DNA from: Sphingobacterium lactis
GTDB taxonomy: Bacteria; Bacteroidota; Bacteroidia; Sphingobacteriales; Sphingobacteriaceae
Reading direction: 5' to 3'
Length of the DNA: 64,000 bases
Assembly: GCF_011046555.1 (NCBI RefSeq)
Contig: NZ_CP049246.1
Span: 434,001 to 498,000 of the forward strand
Shown here: positions 1-8,927 of the stretch, piece after piece
Layout: every line of letters begins with the position of its first letter
How positions within the stretch are numbered: position 1 is the stretch's first letter
Made by a program: the position numbers and the translations under genes
The notes under the pieces: model-generated
The model's database searches: none
What the model was told of the DNA's origin: nothing
What the model saw: the letters and a program-made list of their open reading frames with translations, nothing else

Positions 1-44
1 TCAATCACCACATACCTATCGTATTTATCTACCGTAAATTTCAT
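1..44 (-). CDS. STAS-like protein, N-terminal fragment (runs off the window)
   Basis: An ATG at position 44 on the minus strand opens a reading frame that continues past the window edge. It encodes MKFTVDKYDRYVVI. This resembles the first beta strand of short STAS (anti-sigma-factor antagonist) proteins in Sphingobacteriaceae. It starts 21 nt after the purC stop on the same strand, so it is probably co-transcribed with phoH and purC. Only 14 codons are visible, so the family call is an inference from start position, strand and residue pattern. Confidence 0.5.
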   Translation of the reverse strand, partial: MKFTVDKYDRYVVI

Positions 45-65
45 ATTTAAATAAATTAGCGTTGT

Positions 66-1013
66 CTATTTCAGGTTCTGCAATTCCCGGGTAACATTCG
101 CTTCCACACGTTTCAACACGTCTCCCTCTTCAGGATATTGGAAGGATTCTCCCGTAATATGCTCGAAAAGTTCAATATAGCGTTCAGAAATGGATTTTAC
201 AATTTCTTCGGTCATTTCAGGTACTTTTTGACCATCCTTGCCCTGGAAACCATTCTCGATCAACCACTGTCTGACGAATTCCTTGGACAACTGTTTCTGC
301 GGTTCATCTTTCGCCAAACGTTCTTCATACCCTTCGGCATAAAAGTAACGTGATGAATCCGGTGTATGGATTTCATCGATCAGGTAGATCTTACCGTCTT
401 TCTTTCCGAATTCGTATTTTGTATCGACCAAGATCAATCCTCTTTCAGCAGCAATTTCAGTTCCGCGTGCAAACAGGGCATGCGCGTACTTCTCCAACTG
501 TGCATAGTCTTCCTCCGTGACGATCCCTCTAGCGATAATGTCCGCTCTGGAAATATCCTCATCGTGGCCGACATCCGCCTTGGTGGATGGCGTGATGATT
601 GGCTCAGGTAATTTTGCATTTTCCTTCAACCCTTCCGGCAACTTTACACCACACAATTCACGGCCACCGTCACGATACGTACGCCACAGGTGTCCGGAGA
701 CATAACCACGGATGACCATTTCAACCTTGAAGGGCTCGCAAGCCTTTCCGATCGTCACATTGGGATCCGGAACGGAAGCAACCCAATTCGGCACGATATC
801 CGCAGTAGCCGCCAAGAATTTGGAAGCGATCTGATTCAATACCTGCCCTTTGTAGGGAATGGCTTTCGGTAGCACCACATCAAAAGCCGAAATCCGATCG
901 GAAGCTACCATAACCAGGTAATCCGACCCGATCGTGTACACATCCCTCACTTTGCCTCTATAAAAAGCGGTTTGACCTTCGAAGTTAAAATTTGTTTCTT
1001 TTATTGTATTCAT
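66..1013 (-). CDS. purC: Phosphoribosylaminoimidazole-succinocarboxamide synthase
   Basis: SAICAR synthetase joins aspartate to CAIR with ATP in de novo purine synthesis in the cytoplasm. The 315-residue protein matches the longer form of the family rather than the roughly 237-residue enterobacterial form. Visible family motifs are RGKVRDVY at about residues 19-26, [10 protein letters not shown] at 37-46 and [11 protein letters not shown] in the C-terminal half. The ATG at 1013 follows the phoH-like stop by 31 nt on the same strand, so the two genes are probably one transcript. The frame is intact. Confidence 0.96.
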   Translation of the reverse strand: MNTIKETNFNFEGQTAFYRGKVRDVYTIGSDYLVMVASDRISAFDVVLPKAIPYKGQVLNQIASKFLAATADIVPNWVASVPDPNVTIGKACEPFKVEMVIRGYVSGHLWRTYRDGGRELCGVKLPEGLKENAKLPEPIITPSTKADVGHDEDISRADIIARGIVTEEDYAQLEKYAHALFARGTEIAAERGLILVDTKYEFGKKDGKIYLIDEIHTPDSSRYFYAEGYEERLAKDEPQKQLSKEFVRQWLIENGFQGKDGQKVPEMTEEIVKSISERYIELFEHITGESFQYPEEGDVLKRVEANVTRELQNLK

Positions 1014-1044
1014 ATGTATTGCGTCTTGGACGCGCTAATTAATT

Positions 1045-2091
1045 CTAAATATCTCCGTAAGCTTCCAGGATACGCTTCACTAATTTATGACGAACCACGT
1101 CGGAACCCGTTAGGTAAATCATATCGATGCCTTCGATACCGTCGAGGATCTTCACGGCATTGACCAGACCAGATTGCGTTTTCTTTGGCAAATCGACCTG
1201 GGTCATATCACCTGTTACGATAAACTTGGCCGTCGGTCCCATACGGGTCAGGAACATCTTCAACTGCATATCCGTGGCATTCTGTGCCTCATCTAGGATC
1301 ACGAAACAGTTATCGAGTGTACGACCGCGCATAAAGGCCAGAGGTGCTACCTCAATGGTTCTGTTCTCCAGGTAGCCCTTCAATTTTTCCGCCGGGATCA
1401 TATCGTCCAGGGCGTCATATAATGGGCGTAAGTATGGATCTACCTTCTCCTTCAAATCCCCAGGTAGGAAACCCAGGTTTTCCCCTGCTTCCACCGCAGG
1501 ACGGGTCAGGATAATTCTTTTGATCTCTTTATTACGTAACGCACGGACAGCCAAAGCAACGGCTGTGTAGGTCTTTCCGGTTCCGGCAGGGCCAATGGCA
1601 AATAGGATATCGTTCTTATTGATGCTATCCACCATTTTGCGTTGGTTCGGCGTACGGGCACGAACGATCAATCCATTCGGGCCATATACGATCGGTTCAC
1701 CTTTGAAAGCGGCCTTCTGTTCGCCCTCCTCTTTTTCCGGGATCACCGATTTCGCACTCGGCACGACACCAACTATACTCTCTAGACCTAATAACGATAA
1801 GGTCTGAAATTGGTTAATGTGCGCCAATACTTCGTCGAATACCTGTTGGAACCTGTTCCGCTCCCCTTCTTCACCCAATACTTTCAACGTATTTCCGCGA
1901 GCAACAAGGCGAAGCTTTGGAAATGCTTTTTTAATAAACTCAAAATTTTCGTTCTGAGCCCCCCATAATGTCACCAAATTGACAACATCCAAGTTGATTT
2001 CTAATTCACTCAAATTATATCGTTCTAAATTTTCGAATAGTCCAAGGTACGCACCTCGAATCGCTAATAAAGATATCAAAAAATCGGACAT
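1045..2091 (-). CDS. PhoH-like ATPase
   Basis: Cytoplasmic P-loop ATPase of the PhoH/YbeZ family, usually linked to RNA metabolism and often found near ybeY. Walker A GPAGTGKT lies at residues 167-174 and Walker B FVILDE at 263-268. The 348-residue call starts at the ATG at 2091. Homologous proteins in the phylum appear to begin nearer residue 27, where a TTG codon (2013) would give 322 residues. A good -7 box (2120-2127) would start transcription near 2114, upstream of both starts, so the longer form is kept. First gene of a phoH-purC unit. Confidence 0.9.
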   Translation of the reverse strand: MSDFLISLLAIRGAYLGLFENLERYNLSELEINLDVVNLVTLWGAQNENFEFIKKAFPKLRLVARGNTLKVLGEEGERNRFQQVFDEVLAHINQFQTLSLLGLESIVGVVPSAKSVIPEKEEGEQKAAFKGEPIVYGPNGLIVRARTPNQRKMVDSINKNDILFAIGPAGTGKTYTAVALAVRALRNKEIKRIILTRPAVEAGENLGFLPGDLKEKVDPYLRPLYDALDDMIPAEKLKGYLENRTIEVAPLAFMRGRTLDNCFVILDEAQNATDMQLKMFLTRMGPTAKFIVTGDMTQVDLPKKTQSGLVNAVKILDGIEGIDMIYLTGSDVVRHKLVKRILEAYGDI

Positions 2092-2119
2092 CTTGAAGCA
2101 ATCTCAGGTATTTCAAAAT

Positions 2120-2127
2120 CAAAAGTA
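2120..2127 (-). promoter_or_regulatory. Predicted -7 box for phoH-purC
   Basis: TACTTTTG on the minus strand matches the Bacteroidota -7 consensus TAnnTTTG exactly. Transcription would start about 23 nt before the phoH ATG. No clear -33 TTG was found at the usual distance. Confidence 0.5.
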
Positions 2128-2202
2128 CAAACTAATTGAGCAGAATTAAAAGCATTTATATGGATTAATTCACATAAGATTTAGCAATCAGTTTAGTTTT
2201 TC

Positions 2203-2210
2203 TATTTTTG
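2203..2210 (+). promoter_or_regulatory. Predicted -7 box for the SAM hydrolase gene
   Basis: TATTTTTG matches TAnnTTTG exactly and lies 57 nt before the ATG at 2268, in the divergent region with phoH. The -33 region is weak. Confidence 0.45.
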
Positions 2211-2267
2211 TAATTCACTGGCAAAAATAACTGTTAAAATTTTTTAGCTTCAGGCATTCTGAACACT

Positions 2268-3056
2268 ATGGGAGTAATTACGTTAACCACTGACTTAGGT
2301 CATCGCGATTTTTATCAGGCTGCACTGAAAGGCAGCATCATTTCGCAGTTGCCAGATGTCCGTTTGGTCGACATCTCCCACGATATTCCATCCTTCAACA
2401 TTCAGCATGCGGCCTTCGTCATCAACAATGCTTATCCCTATTTCCCGAAAGACACGGTGCACCTGATCGGTATCGACACGGTATTCCAAGAAGACTCCCG
2501 CTACCTTGCGATGTCCTACAAAGGGCAATACTTCGTGGGTGCGGACAATGGCATCTTCAGCATCATCACCGGGGAGGACCGCCCTGACGAAATGGTGGAA
2601 ATCAACATTATGCAAGATTTGAGGTACCTACATTTCCCCTTGGCGGACATCTTGACCAAGGCGGCCTGTCACATTGCAAACGGTGGAAAACTCCGTGATA
2701 TCGGATTACCGGTCGACAATGCCGTGCAGAAGGTTACATTCCAACCGGTCTATAATCAGAACAGCATCAAGGGCCATGTTACCTATATTGACTCCTTTGG
2801 GAACGTCATCAGCAACATCAGCAAGGATCTCTTCAACCGCGTACAGAACGGGCGCGATTTTATACTCCGCTTTAAGCGGAATGAAACCATCAGCAACTTG
2901 AGTTGGCATTACAATGAAGTCGCCGAAGGCGAAAAACTCTGTCTCTTCGGCATCAGTAATTTTCTCGAGATTGCCATCAATAAAGGCCATGCCAGCCAAT
3001 TACTCGGTCTTTACCAAGACGAAACCATCTTGGTGGAGTTCCTGGAAAGCAAGTAA
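2268..3056 (+). CDS. SAM hydrolase (SAM hydroxide adenosyltransferase, DUF62 family)
   Basis: Family members use water to split S-adenosylmethionine into adenosine and methionine; related enzymes halogenate SAM. The 262-residue length is normal. The N-terminal TTDLGHRDFYQAALKG is the family signature, followed by DISHDI and a second domain from about residue 165 (GHVTYIDSFGNVISNIS). It is monocistronic, divergent from phoH, with a perfect -7 box upstream. The biological role of the hydrolase is not settled for the family. Confidence 0.9.
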   Translation: MGVITLTTDLGHRDFYQAALKGSIISQLPDVRLVDISHDIPSFNIQHAAFVINNAYPYFPKDTVHLIGIDTVFQEDSRYLAMSYKGQYFVGADNGIFSIITGEDRPDEMVEINIMQDLRYLHFPLADILTKAACHIANGGKLRDIGLPVDNAVQKVTFQPVYNQNSIKGHVTYIDSFGNVISNISKDLFNRVQNGRDFILRFKRNETISNLSWHYNEVAEGEKLCLFGISNFLEIAINKGHASQLLGLYQDETILVEFLESK

Positions 3057-3278
3057 TTCACCCAAAAACCAAAATGTTCCACGTTTTTTTATTGCCGTAA
3101 ATCCCTGAAAATACAGCAGTTACCCCATTGTTTTTAGATATTAGGCACCATTATCCGGCCAACTCACCATCGCCCTATTCCATTTGGGAATATGGAGAGC
3201 ATAAAAAAGGCGATAGAATAATTCTACCGCCTTATCGCCATACTGGCTTCTGGGATTTGTTAAACGTTGGTTGTGGAT

Positions 3279-3872
3279 TTAGAACCCAAAACCAACCTTT
3301 AGGCTTGCCCTATGTGCATGAATGGATTTCGTAGCATGGTAATTATGAGTTGCCCCTGGCGTCATTAGCTGAGGCAACAATGGCACTGTCTCCTGATAGG
3401 TTTCCGAACCCGCCTTCTGGTAATGATAGCCTAGGGAAAGAGTAAAGGATCCTCTTGCGCCCAATTTCCACTTGACGCCGACCTGTGGAGCAACACGAAG
3501 GCCGCCTTCTTCTTTCCGGTCCGTCACTTGATCCCGAAAGCTCGCAAAACCATAGCCCACATCCAAACCGGCATACAATCCTGTGGTTTCGGGTTGTATG
3601 ATGGTGTGGCGCACGCCCCCCGAGAGGGAAAACACATCCACCTCTTCTCCATGAGTCACAAATAACTTATCATACCCCAAGGTCCCTCCAAGCGTCCATT
3701 TCGGAGAAATAGCATACCCATTGAAGGTCTGTACCGTAAATCCACTTTCTTTCGTCTTAAAACCGTAAGGAAGTAAACCCAGCTCGGTATGATTGACAAA
3801 TTTACGGTCCTGTGCAAACGCAGTGCTGCTCATTGAAAGCAAGACAACCATAAGGAATATATATCTTTTCAT
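3279..3872 (-). CDS. Outer-membrane beta-barrel protein
   Basis: A 197-residue protein with a signal peptide ending at AFA-Q (about residue 20) and alternating hydrophobic strands that end in a terminal phenylalanine, the signature of barrels inserted by BamA. The size fits an eight-stranded barrel. It begins 5 nt after the LVIVD lipoprotein stop, so the two are translated from one mRNA and may work together at the outer membrane. Function unknown. Confidence 0.8.
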   Translation of the reverse strand: MKRYIFLMVVLLSMSSTAFAQDRKFVNHTELGLLPYGFKTKESGFTVQTFNGYAISPKWTLGGTLGYDKLFVTHGEEVDVFSLSGGVRHTIIQPETTGLYAGLDVGYGFASFRDQVTDRKEEGGLRVAPQVGVKWKLGARGSFTLSLGYHYQKAGSETYQETVPLLPQLMTPGATHNYHATKSIHAHRASLKVGFGF

Positions 3873-3877
3873 GCTGG

Positions 3878-5140
3878 TTACTTAGATGGAATTACGGAAA
3901 TACAACTCAACTGTTTCAATTTTGCCGGGTCGCTGTAATCGAATTGGCAAACAGATTCCTTACCGATAACAATCAGTGATTTAGGCCCTGCAATCACATC
4001 GAAGCTCTTCAGGTTCTGCAGGTATTCCATCTGGTTATTGTCAACATCCATGACGTCATTGATCCGGAAGCTCTTAAACCCAAAATCACCTTCACAGACA
4101 TATAGCGAGTTGCCCGAGAGTGCTAGCCCATGTGGATTCTTCATCTGGAATTTACTCACCAGCATCGGCTTCCGCAGATCTTGGATATCAACTACCTCCA
4201 AGACATTTTGAGAAGTGTTGCAATTTGTTCCACTTCGTAACGTAACAAAAGCATATTTATCATTTACAACCACGGGATCACAAGCACGTATATGCGTATA
4301 GGTGGCCAGTTTCTCGGGCGCCTGCGGATTCTTCACATTAAGAATATGCATACCATCATTTGCACCGACAAACAAGTTGTCCTTGTAAGGGAACAACGTT
4401 TCAATACCAAATCCAAGTGCGACATCCGTTTTAAATGCTGGCGAACGGCCATTGCGGAGGTCAAAAGCCTTGATCTTTTCCCCAAAAATTGCAAAGAGGT
4501 AATTATTATTCAAAGCGAATCGGGCCATCGATCCGGCTTGACCAACGCTGTTACCACTTTCAGCATACGAATCATACTCAATTCGGTAGCTTGGTATATA
4601 CGTTTCTTTATAGGTGAAATCTACCAGCGAATCTTTGTACGCTATGGGGACCATATACTCATCGGATAGGACATCTTTTTGTACTCCATCCATAAAATAG
4701 CGCACTGCAAAAACATCTTTCTGCCGATCGATCTGCTTCGGCTTTGCGATGTTACTGATATCGAAAGTCACCAAATCTGTAACATTATCTACATAGAGCA
4801 GGTCATTTTGAATCGCCAAGTCAAAATTGCCCGGAATCGAAAGGAAACCAACAGACTTCGGACTGGATGGATTCTCATTGTTATAGATATGGATGCCTTT
4901 TTGCGGCTCATTGATGAACAGGTGGTTCTTATAGAGGTATATCTTCCCTGTTGCGCTCAACCCCTTACTCTGCTCCAAGGTAAAGGTCATGGCTCGCAAA
5001 TCCTTCAGCTTGACTAGCACGGGCATGACCGTATTAAATTTCTGTCTCGTTTCGTATTTGTCACATCCCTGGAATATCATCAACAACAGCCAGCTGAAGA
5101 TGAATAGGAAACTCCCTCGGGATCGGTTGATAAATTTCAT
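3878..5140 (-). CDS. LVIVD-repeat lipoprotein
   Basis: A 420-residue lipoprotein: a basic N-terminus, a hydrophobic stretch and a lipobox-like MIFQGC give a lipidated cysteine near residue 26. The body has repeated strands of the type LVTFDISNIAKPKQI, HILNVKNPQAPEKL and LEVVDIQDLRKPMLV, which is the LVIVD beta-propeller-type repeat of surface proteins. It is the first gene of a two-gene unit with the barrel protein. The ligand is unknown. Confidence 0.85.
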   Translation of the reverse strand: MKFINRSRGSFLFIFSWLLLMIFQGCDKYETRQKFNTVMPVLVKLKDLRAMTFTLEQSKGLSATGKIYLYKNHLFINEPQKGIHIYNNENPSSPKSVGFLSIPGNFDLAIQNDLLYVDNVTDLVTFDISNIAKPKQIDRQKDVFAVRYFMDGVQKDVLSDEYMVPIAYKDSLVDFTYKETYIPSYRIEYDSYAESGNSVGQAGSMARFALNNNYLFAIFGEKIKAFDLRNGRSPAFKTDVALGFGIETLFPYKDNLFVGANDGMHILNVKNPQAPEKLATYTHIRACDPVVVNDKYAFVTLRSGTNCNTSQNVLEVVDIQDLRKPMLVSKFQMKNPHGLALSGNSLYVCEGDFGFKSFRINDVMDVDNNQMEYLQNLKSFDVIAGPKSLIVIGKESVCQFDYSDPAKLKQLSCISVIPSK

Positions 5141-5276
5141 AATCGTTAATTTTGGCTTGTAATACCCAGATAACGAAGCGCCTTACCGTAATGCTACAGC
5201 AAAAAAATTATTTTAAAGCAAAAAAAATAGTTTTGGAATAATACGATGGATTTTTAATCTTCGTTAAAACTGTGAT

Positions 5277-5837
5277 ATGAGAAAAATTTCCTTTCAATAT
5301 GTAGCCCTTATCATACTGATGATGGTTTCCTGCTTGGTTTATGGACAAGATAGCACCATGGTCAAAGCGGATTCGCTCTCTTTTGAGTCCCAACGGGAGC
5401 GCGTGAATGCGCTGTTGAACGAACGGAGCCAGCGATTTGGTGAATACGATGTTTCCCTCGAGAAAAAGACCGGTGTCTTCGGACTGTTCAAGACCAAAAA
5501 GGACATGCAGAAATCTATAGACATCTTACGGCAGATCGTCCTGAACGACAACAATATCTTTATCGAAACACGCAAGCTGTTGGACCTGAAGGATGCCCAA
5601 AGCGAACGGTACCAACGCCTTGCAGATGAATACGACAAACAGATTTCGGCCTATATGGGCACCATTACCAAGCTGCAGAATGAAAATGAGAAACTGCGTG
5701 GAAATGTAGATGCGCTCGATGAATCAGAGACTGGGAACAATGCCCTGCTTTACCTGGCAGTTTTGGTTATTTTGATCTTGGGGACCTTGCTATTTCTGCA
5801 ATACCGAAAGAATAGCAACAAAAAATTGACGCAATAG
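5277..5837 (+). CDS. Secreted/membrane-anchored coiled-coil protein of unknown function
   Basis: I do not recognise a named family. The 186 residues comprise an N-terminal signal peptide (cleavage near VYGQ, residue 24), a charged, mainly helical middle with heptad-like pattern (residues 30-150) and one C-terminal membrane helix (about 155-175, LLYLAVLVILILGTLLFL) followed by a basic tail. This predicts a periplasmic coiled coil fixed to the inner membrane by its C-terminus. It precedes an ABC exporter gene by 56 nt, but that gene has its own -7 box. Confidence 0.7.
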   Translation: MRKISFQYVALIILMMVSCLVYGQDSTMVKADSLSFESQRERVNALLNERSQRFGEYDVSLEKKTGVFGLFKTKKDMQKSIDILRQIVLNDNNIFIETRKLLDLKDAQSERYQRLADEYDKQISAYMGTITKLQNENEKLRGNVDALDESETGNNALLYLAVLVILILGTLLFLQYRKNSNKKLTQ

Positions 5838-5862
5838 TGATAAGAAGACCTTTTTATATTGG

Positions 5863-5870
5863 TACTTTTG
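5863..5870 (+). promoter_or_regulatory. Predicted -7 box for the ABC exporter gene
   Basis: TACTTTTG matches TAnnTTTG exactly, 23 nt before the ATG at 5894, which implies a short leader. No convincing -33 element was found. Confidence 0.45.
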
Positions 5871-5893
5871 CTCGTTAAGTAAAAATTGGATCA

Positions 5894-7729
5894 ATGGCCA
5901 GACCGAGATTGAACAGTGGTGATACGCATTCGGAAGATTTACCCAAGCCGAAAATAAACAAAGAAATCCTCCAAAAAGCTTTAAAGATATTCTCTTACAT
6001 AAAGCCCTTCAAGTGGAAATTTGTTGTGGGCATGGTATTCCTTGTATTCTCCAGTTTAACGATGCTGACCTTCCCCGCACTGTTAGGGGCGATGATCGAT
6101 GCGGCACAGGGCATACAATCGTATCCTTTCTTGCCGGCAAGCGTCAAGTTCATCGGTGGACTATCCCTGATCATCCTTACTTTCCAAGCCATTACCTCAT
6201 TTTTCAGGATCCGCTTATTTGTGGAAATCGCTGAAAAAGCTTTGGCCAACATCCGTCGTGACAGCTACCATAAACTGATCACCCTACCTATCGATTTCTT
6301 TGCCAACCGACGGGTCGGCGAGTTGAACAGCCGTTTATCGGCGGACCTATCGCAGATCCAGGATACCATGACAACGACCTTGGCCGAAATGTTGAGACAG
6401 ACCATCAGTTTAACCTTCGGGGTAATTCTATTGGTGTTCGTATCGCCGAAATTGGCATTGATGAACCTGAGTATTTTGCCGATAATCATCATTGTCGCCA
6501 TGATCTTCGGGCGTTTCATCCGAAATCTTTCGCGTGAGTCGCAGGATAAACTGGCCGATTCCAACGCCATCGTGCAGGAGACATTATTGGGTATCAGCAA
6601 CGTGAAAGCCTTCGTCAATGAATTTTTCGAATTTAAACGCTACTCCAATAAATTGGATCAAGCGGTAGGCTTGGCCGTCAAGGGTGCCACTTACCGCGGT
6701 ATATTTGCATCCTTTATCATATTTGCGATTTTTGGCGCCGTAATCCTTGTGATCTGGTACGGAGCATCATTGGTTTCACGCAATGAAATCTCCGTTGGCG
6801 ATTTAACGACCTATATCCTGTACTCTTTATTCGTTGCAGGATCGATGGGTAGTTTTCCGGAATTATATGCCAGTGTGCAGCGCTCTTTGGGTGCCAGTGA
6901 GCGGGTATTGGAAATCTTGAAAGAACAGCCTGAGGACATCCAGGTGAATGATGCCGACAAGGTTGTGCGGACACCGATTACGGGCGATATCGTATTTGAC
7001 CACATTAGTTTTTCCTATCCTACGCGCCCTGACCTGGAGATCCTGAAAGACATTTCCTTTCACGTAGCTGCAGGAAAGAAAATGGCCATCGTTGGTCCTA
7101 GTGGAACGGGAAAATCGACCATAGCCTCCCTGATATTGCAGTTTTACCAGCCTTCTTCCGGAACGATCTATTACGACGGTATTCCCGCAGATGCGCTGCC
7201 ACTGACCGATATTCGGAACCAGGTTGCTATTGTTCCGCAGGACGTCCTGCTCTTTGGCGGCACGATCCGAGAAAATATCGGCTATGGAAATCTCCATGCG
7301 GATGCAGAAGACATCATCACGGCGGCAAAACGCGCCAATGCACATAAATTCATCATGGACTTCCCTGAGGGTTATGACACCATCGTTGGTGAACGCGGTG
7401 TTAAGCTATCCGGCGGGCAGCGTCAGCGGATCGCTATTGCACGAGCGCTCCTGAAAGATCCGGCGATTTTGATCCTCGATGAAGCAACCTCCTCCCTGGA
7501 TTCTGAATCTGAACGCATGGTGCAACTGGCACTCGAGGAACTTATGAAGAACCGAACTTCCATTATTATTGCGCACCGATTGTCCACCATCCGGGACGCT
7601 GACATGATCATCGTCGTTGAGAACGGCCTGATTTCAGACTTGGGCACCCACCAGGAATTGATGGAAAAAGACACCGGCCTGTACAGACATCTCTACACTT
7701 TGCAATCTCTTCAAGTGGTTGAAAGTTAA
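5894..7729 (+). CDS. ABC exporter, fused membrane and ATPase domains
   Basis: A 611-residue half-transporter. The membrane domain with about six helices spans residues 40-320 and the nucleotide-binding domain about 365-605. Walker A GPSGTGKS is at 401-408, the signature LSGGQ at 505-509, Walker B ILILDE at 525-530 and the switch histidine at 561. All catalytic motifs are intact. Members of this group export lipids, peptides or drugs as dimers; the substrate cannot be read from the sequence. Confidence 0.93.
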   Translation: MARPRLNSGDTHSEDLPKPKINKEILQKALKIFSYIKPFKWKFVVGMVFLVFSSLTMLTFPALLGAMIDAAQGIQSYPFLPASVKFIGGLSLIILTFQAITSFFRIRLFVEIAEKALANIRRDSYHKLITLPIDFFANRRVGELNSRLSADLSQIQDTMTTTLAEMLRQTISLTFGVILLVFVSPKLALMNLSILPIIIIVAMIFGRFIRNLSRESQDKLADSNAIVQETLLGISNVKAFVNEFFEFKRYSNKLDQAVGLAVKGATYRGIFASFIIFAIFGAVILVIWYGASLVSRNEISVGDLTTYILYSLFVAGSMGSFPELYASVQRSLGASERVLEILKEQPEDIQVNDADKVVRTPITGDIVFDHISFSYPTRPDLEILKDISFHVAAGKKMAIVGPSGTGKSTIASLILQFYQPSSGTIYYDGIPADALPLTDIRNQVAIVPQDVLLFGGTIRENIGYGNLHADAEDIITAAKRANAHKFIMDFPEGYDTIVGERGVKLSGGQRQRIAIARALLKDPAILILDEATSSLDSESERMVQLALEELMKNRTSIIIAHRLSTIRDADMIIVVENGLISDLGTHQELMEKDTGLYRHLYTLQSLQVVES

Positions 7730-7823
7730 TTTTTGTTAATTTAGAATATGTGAAAACTTTTTGGCGCAAGCCTTGTTTTATACTCACAGTACAATTGACA
7801 AATAGGATAAAAAAAATATAATC

Positions 7824-8201
7824 ATGGAAAAAAATAGAAATGGATTAGTGGCATTCGCCCTATTAGGACTAGCAGTAGGAACAGCAGCTTATTATTTATT
7901 AGGCACTGAAGACGGCAAAAAGCAATTAGACCGTGCGAATGACGGCATTAAGAGCTTAACCAAGTCTATTAAGGATTTATCGAAGAAAGAAGCAAAACGT
8001 GCTTCCAGATTGGCTAAATCAGCTAAAGAAGATTTAGAGAACTTGAAAGATCGCGCTAAGAATGCGGGTCGTGATGCATTGGACAAAGCATCTTCAAAAG
8101 CAAACGAGTGGGCAAGCAAAGCTTCCGACGCTGCACAAAACGTAGGCGGAAAAGCTGAAGATATCGCTGACCGCGCAAAATCAGAAATTAAAAACGCTTA
8201 A
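7824..8201 (+). CDS. YtxH-domain protein
   Basis: A 125-residue protein with one N-terminal membrane helix (about residues 8-26) followed by a long, very charged helical tail rich in lysine and alanine (patterns such as ASSKANEWASKASDAA). This is the YtxH layout, resembling stress-linked LEA-like proteins. The composition is low in complexity but the frame is intact. It is a single gene between the exporter and ccmB. Confidence 0.85.
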   Translation: MEKNRNGLVAFALLGLAVGTAAYYLLGTEDGKKQLDRANDGIKSLTKSIKDLSKKEAKRASRLAKSAKEDLENLKDRAKNAGRDALDKASSKANEWASKASDAAQNVGGKAEDIADRAKSEIKNA

Positions 8202-8215
8202 TTTCTAGAAACGCA

Positions 8216-8248
8216 TTGACTCGCTCAACGGATTGATTCGTATCTTTG
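8216..8248 (+). promoter_or_regulatory. Predicted promoter for ccmBCD, possibly giving leaderless mRNA
   Basis: TTG at 8216-8218 and TATCTTTG at 8241-8248 are 22 nt apart and match the Bacteroidota -33/-7 pattern. Only six bases separate the -7 box from the ccmB ATG at 8255, so transcription should begin at or within a base or two of the start codon. Confidence 0.55.
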
Positions 8249-8254
8249 TAGACC

Positions 8255-8914
8255 ATGAATCTTTTTGAGCAAGTTAAGACCTTAATATACAAAGATGTTG
8301 TCCTAGAATGGCGTTCTAAATATGCCATCAATAGCATCTTACTTTATGTGGTATCCACAGTATTTGTTTGTTATCAATCATTCAAATCTGTGGATACTCT
8401 TGTTTGGAACACTCTGTTCTGGATTATCCTGCTCTTCGCGGCCATTAATGCCATGAGCCGTAGTTTTGTGCAGGAGACGGGACCTCGCCAACTGTACTAC
8501 TATGCGATTGTCAGCCCGAAAGCCATCATCCTGGCCAAGATCATCTACAATTCCCTATTGATGATCCTGCTGTCGACCATTGCCTTTATCGTGTACAACC
8601 TCATCTTTAAGAGCCAAGCGGAAAATATAGCAGTCTACCTGTTATCCATCCTGTTGGGCAGCATCAGTTTCGCCACAGTATTCACCATGGTTGCTGGTAT
8701 CAGCGCGAAAGCGGGCAACAACAGTACCATCATGGCTATCCTGAGCTTTCCGGTCATCATCCCTTTGCTGATCGTACTGATCAAGCTTTCCATGAGTGGT
8801 GTCGTGGGCATGACAATAGGCGATAATTGGGGCGATATCGCTGTTTTATTGGCAATTAATATCGTCACAATTGCTATTTCTTTGCTCTTATTTCCTTACC
8901 TTTGGCGAGATTGA
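8255..8914 (+). CDS. ccmB: Cytochrome c maturation membrane protein CcmB
   Basis: A 219-residue inner-membrane protein with six predicted helices, the normal size for CcmB, the permease partner of the ATPase CcmA. The CcmAB complex powers release of haem-loaded CcmE. ccmC follows after 13 nt. No ccmA, ccmE or ccmF is present in this window; they would have to lie elsewhere. No other in-frame ATG exists near the start. Confidence 0.9.
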   Translation: MNLFEQVKTLIYKDVVLEWRSKYAINSILLYVVSTVFVCYQSFKSVDTLVWNTLFWIILLFAAINAMSRSFVQETGPRQLYYYAIVSPKAIILAKIIYNSLLMILLSTIAFIVYNLIFKSQAENIAVYLLSILLGSISFATVFTMVAGISAKAGNNSTIMAILSFPVIIPLLIVLIKLSMSGVVGMTIGDNWGDIAVLLAINIVTIAISLLLFPYLWRD

Positions 8915-8927
8915 TTTTTTAGTTCTT

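Noticed and set aside
3057..3278. Short frame and weak hairpins between the SAM hydrolase and barrel genes
   Set aside because: The 68-residue frame has no family features; the hairpin GGCGATA/TATCGCC lacks a T-run.
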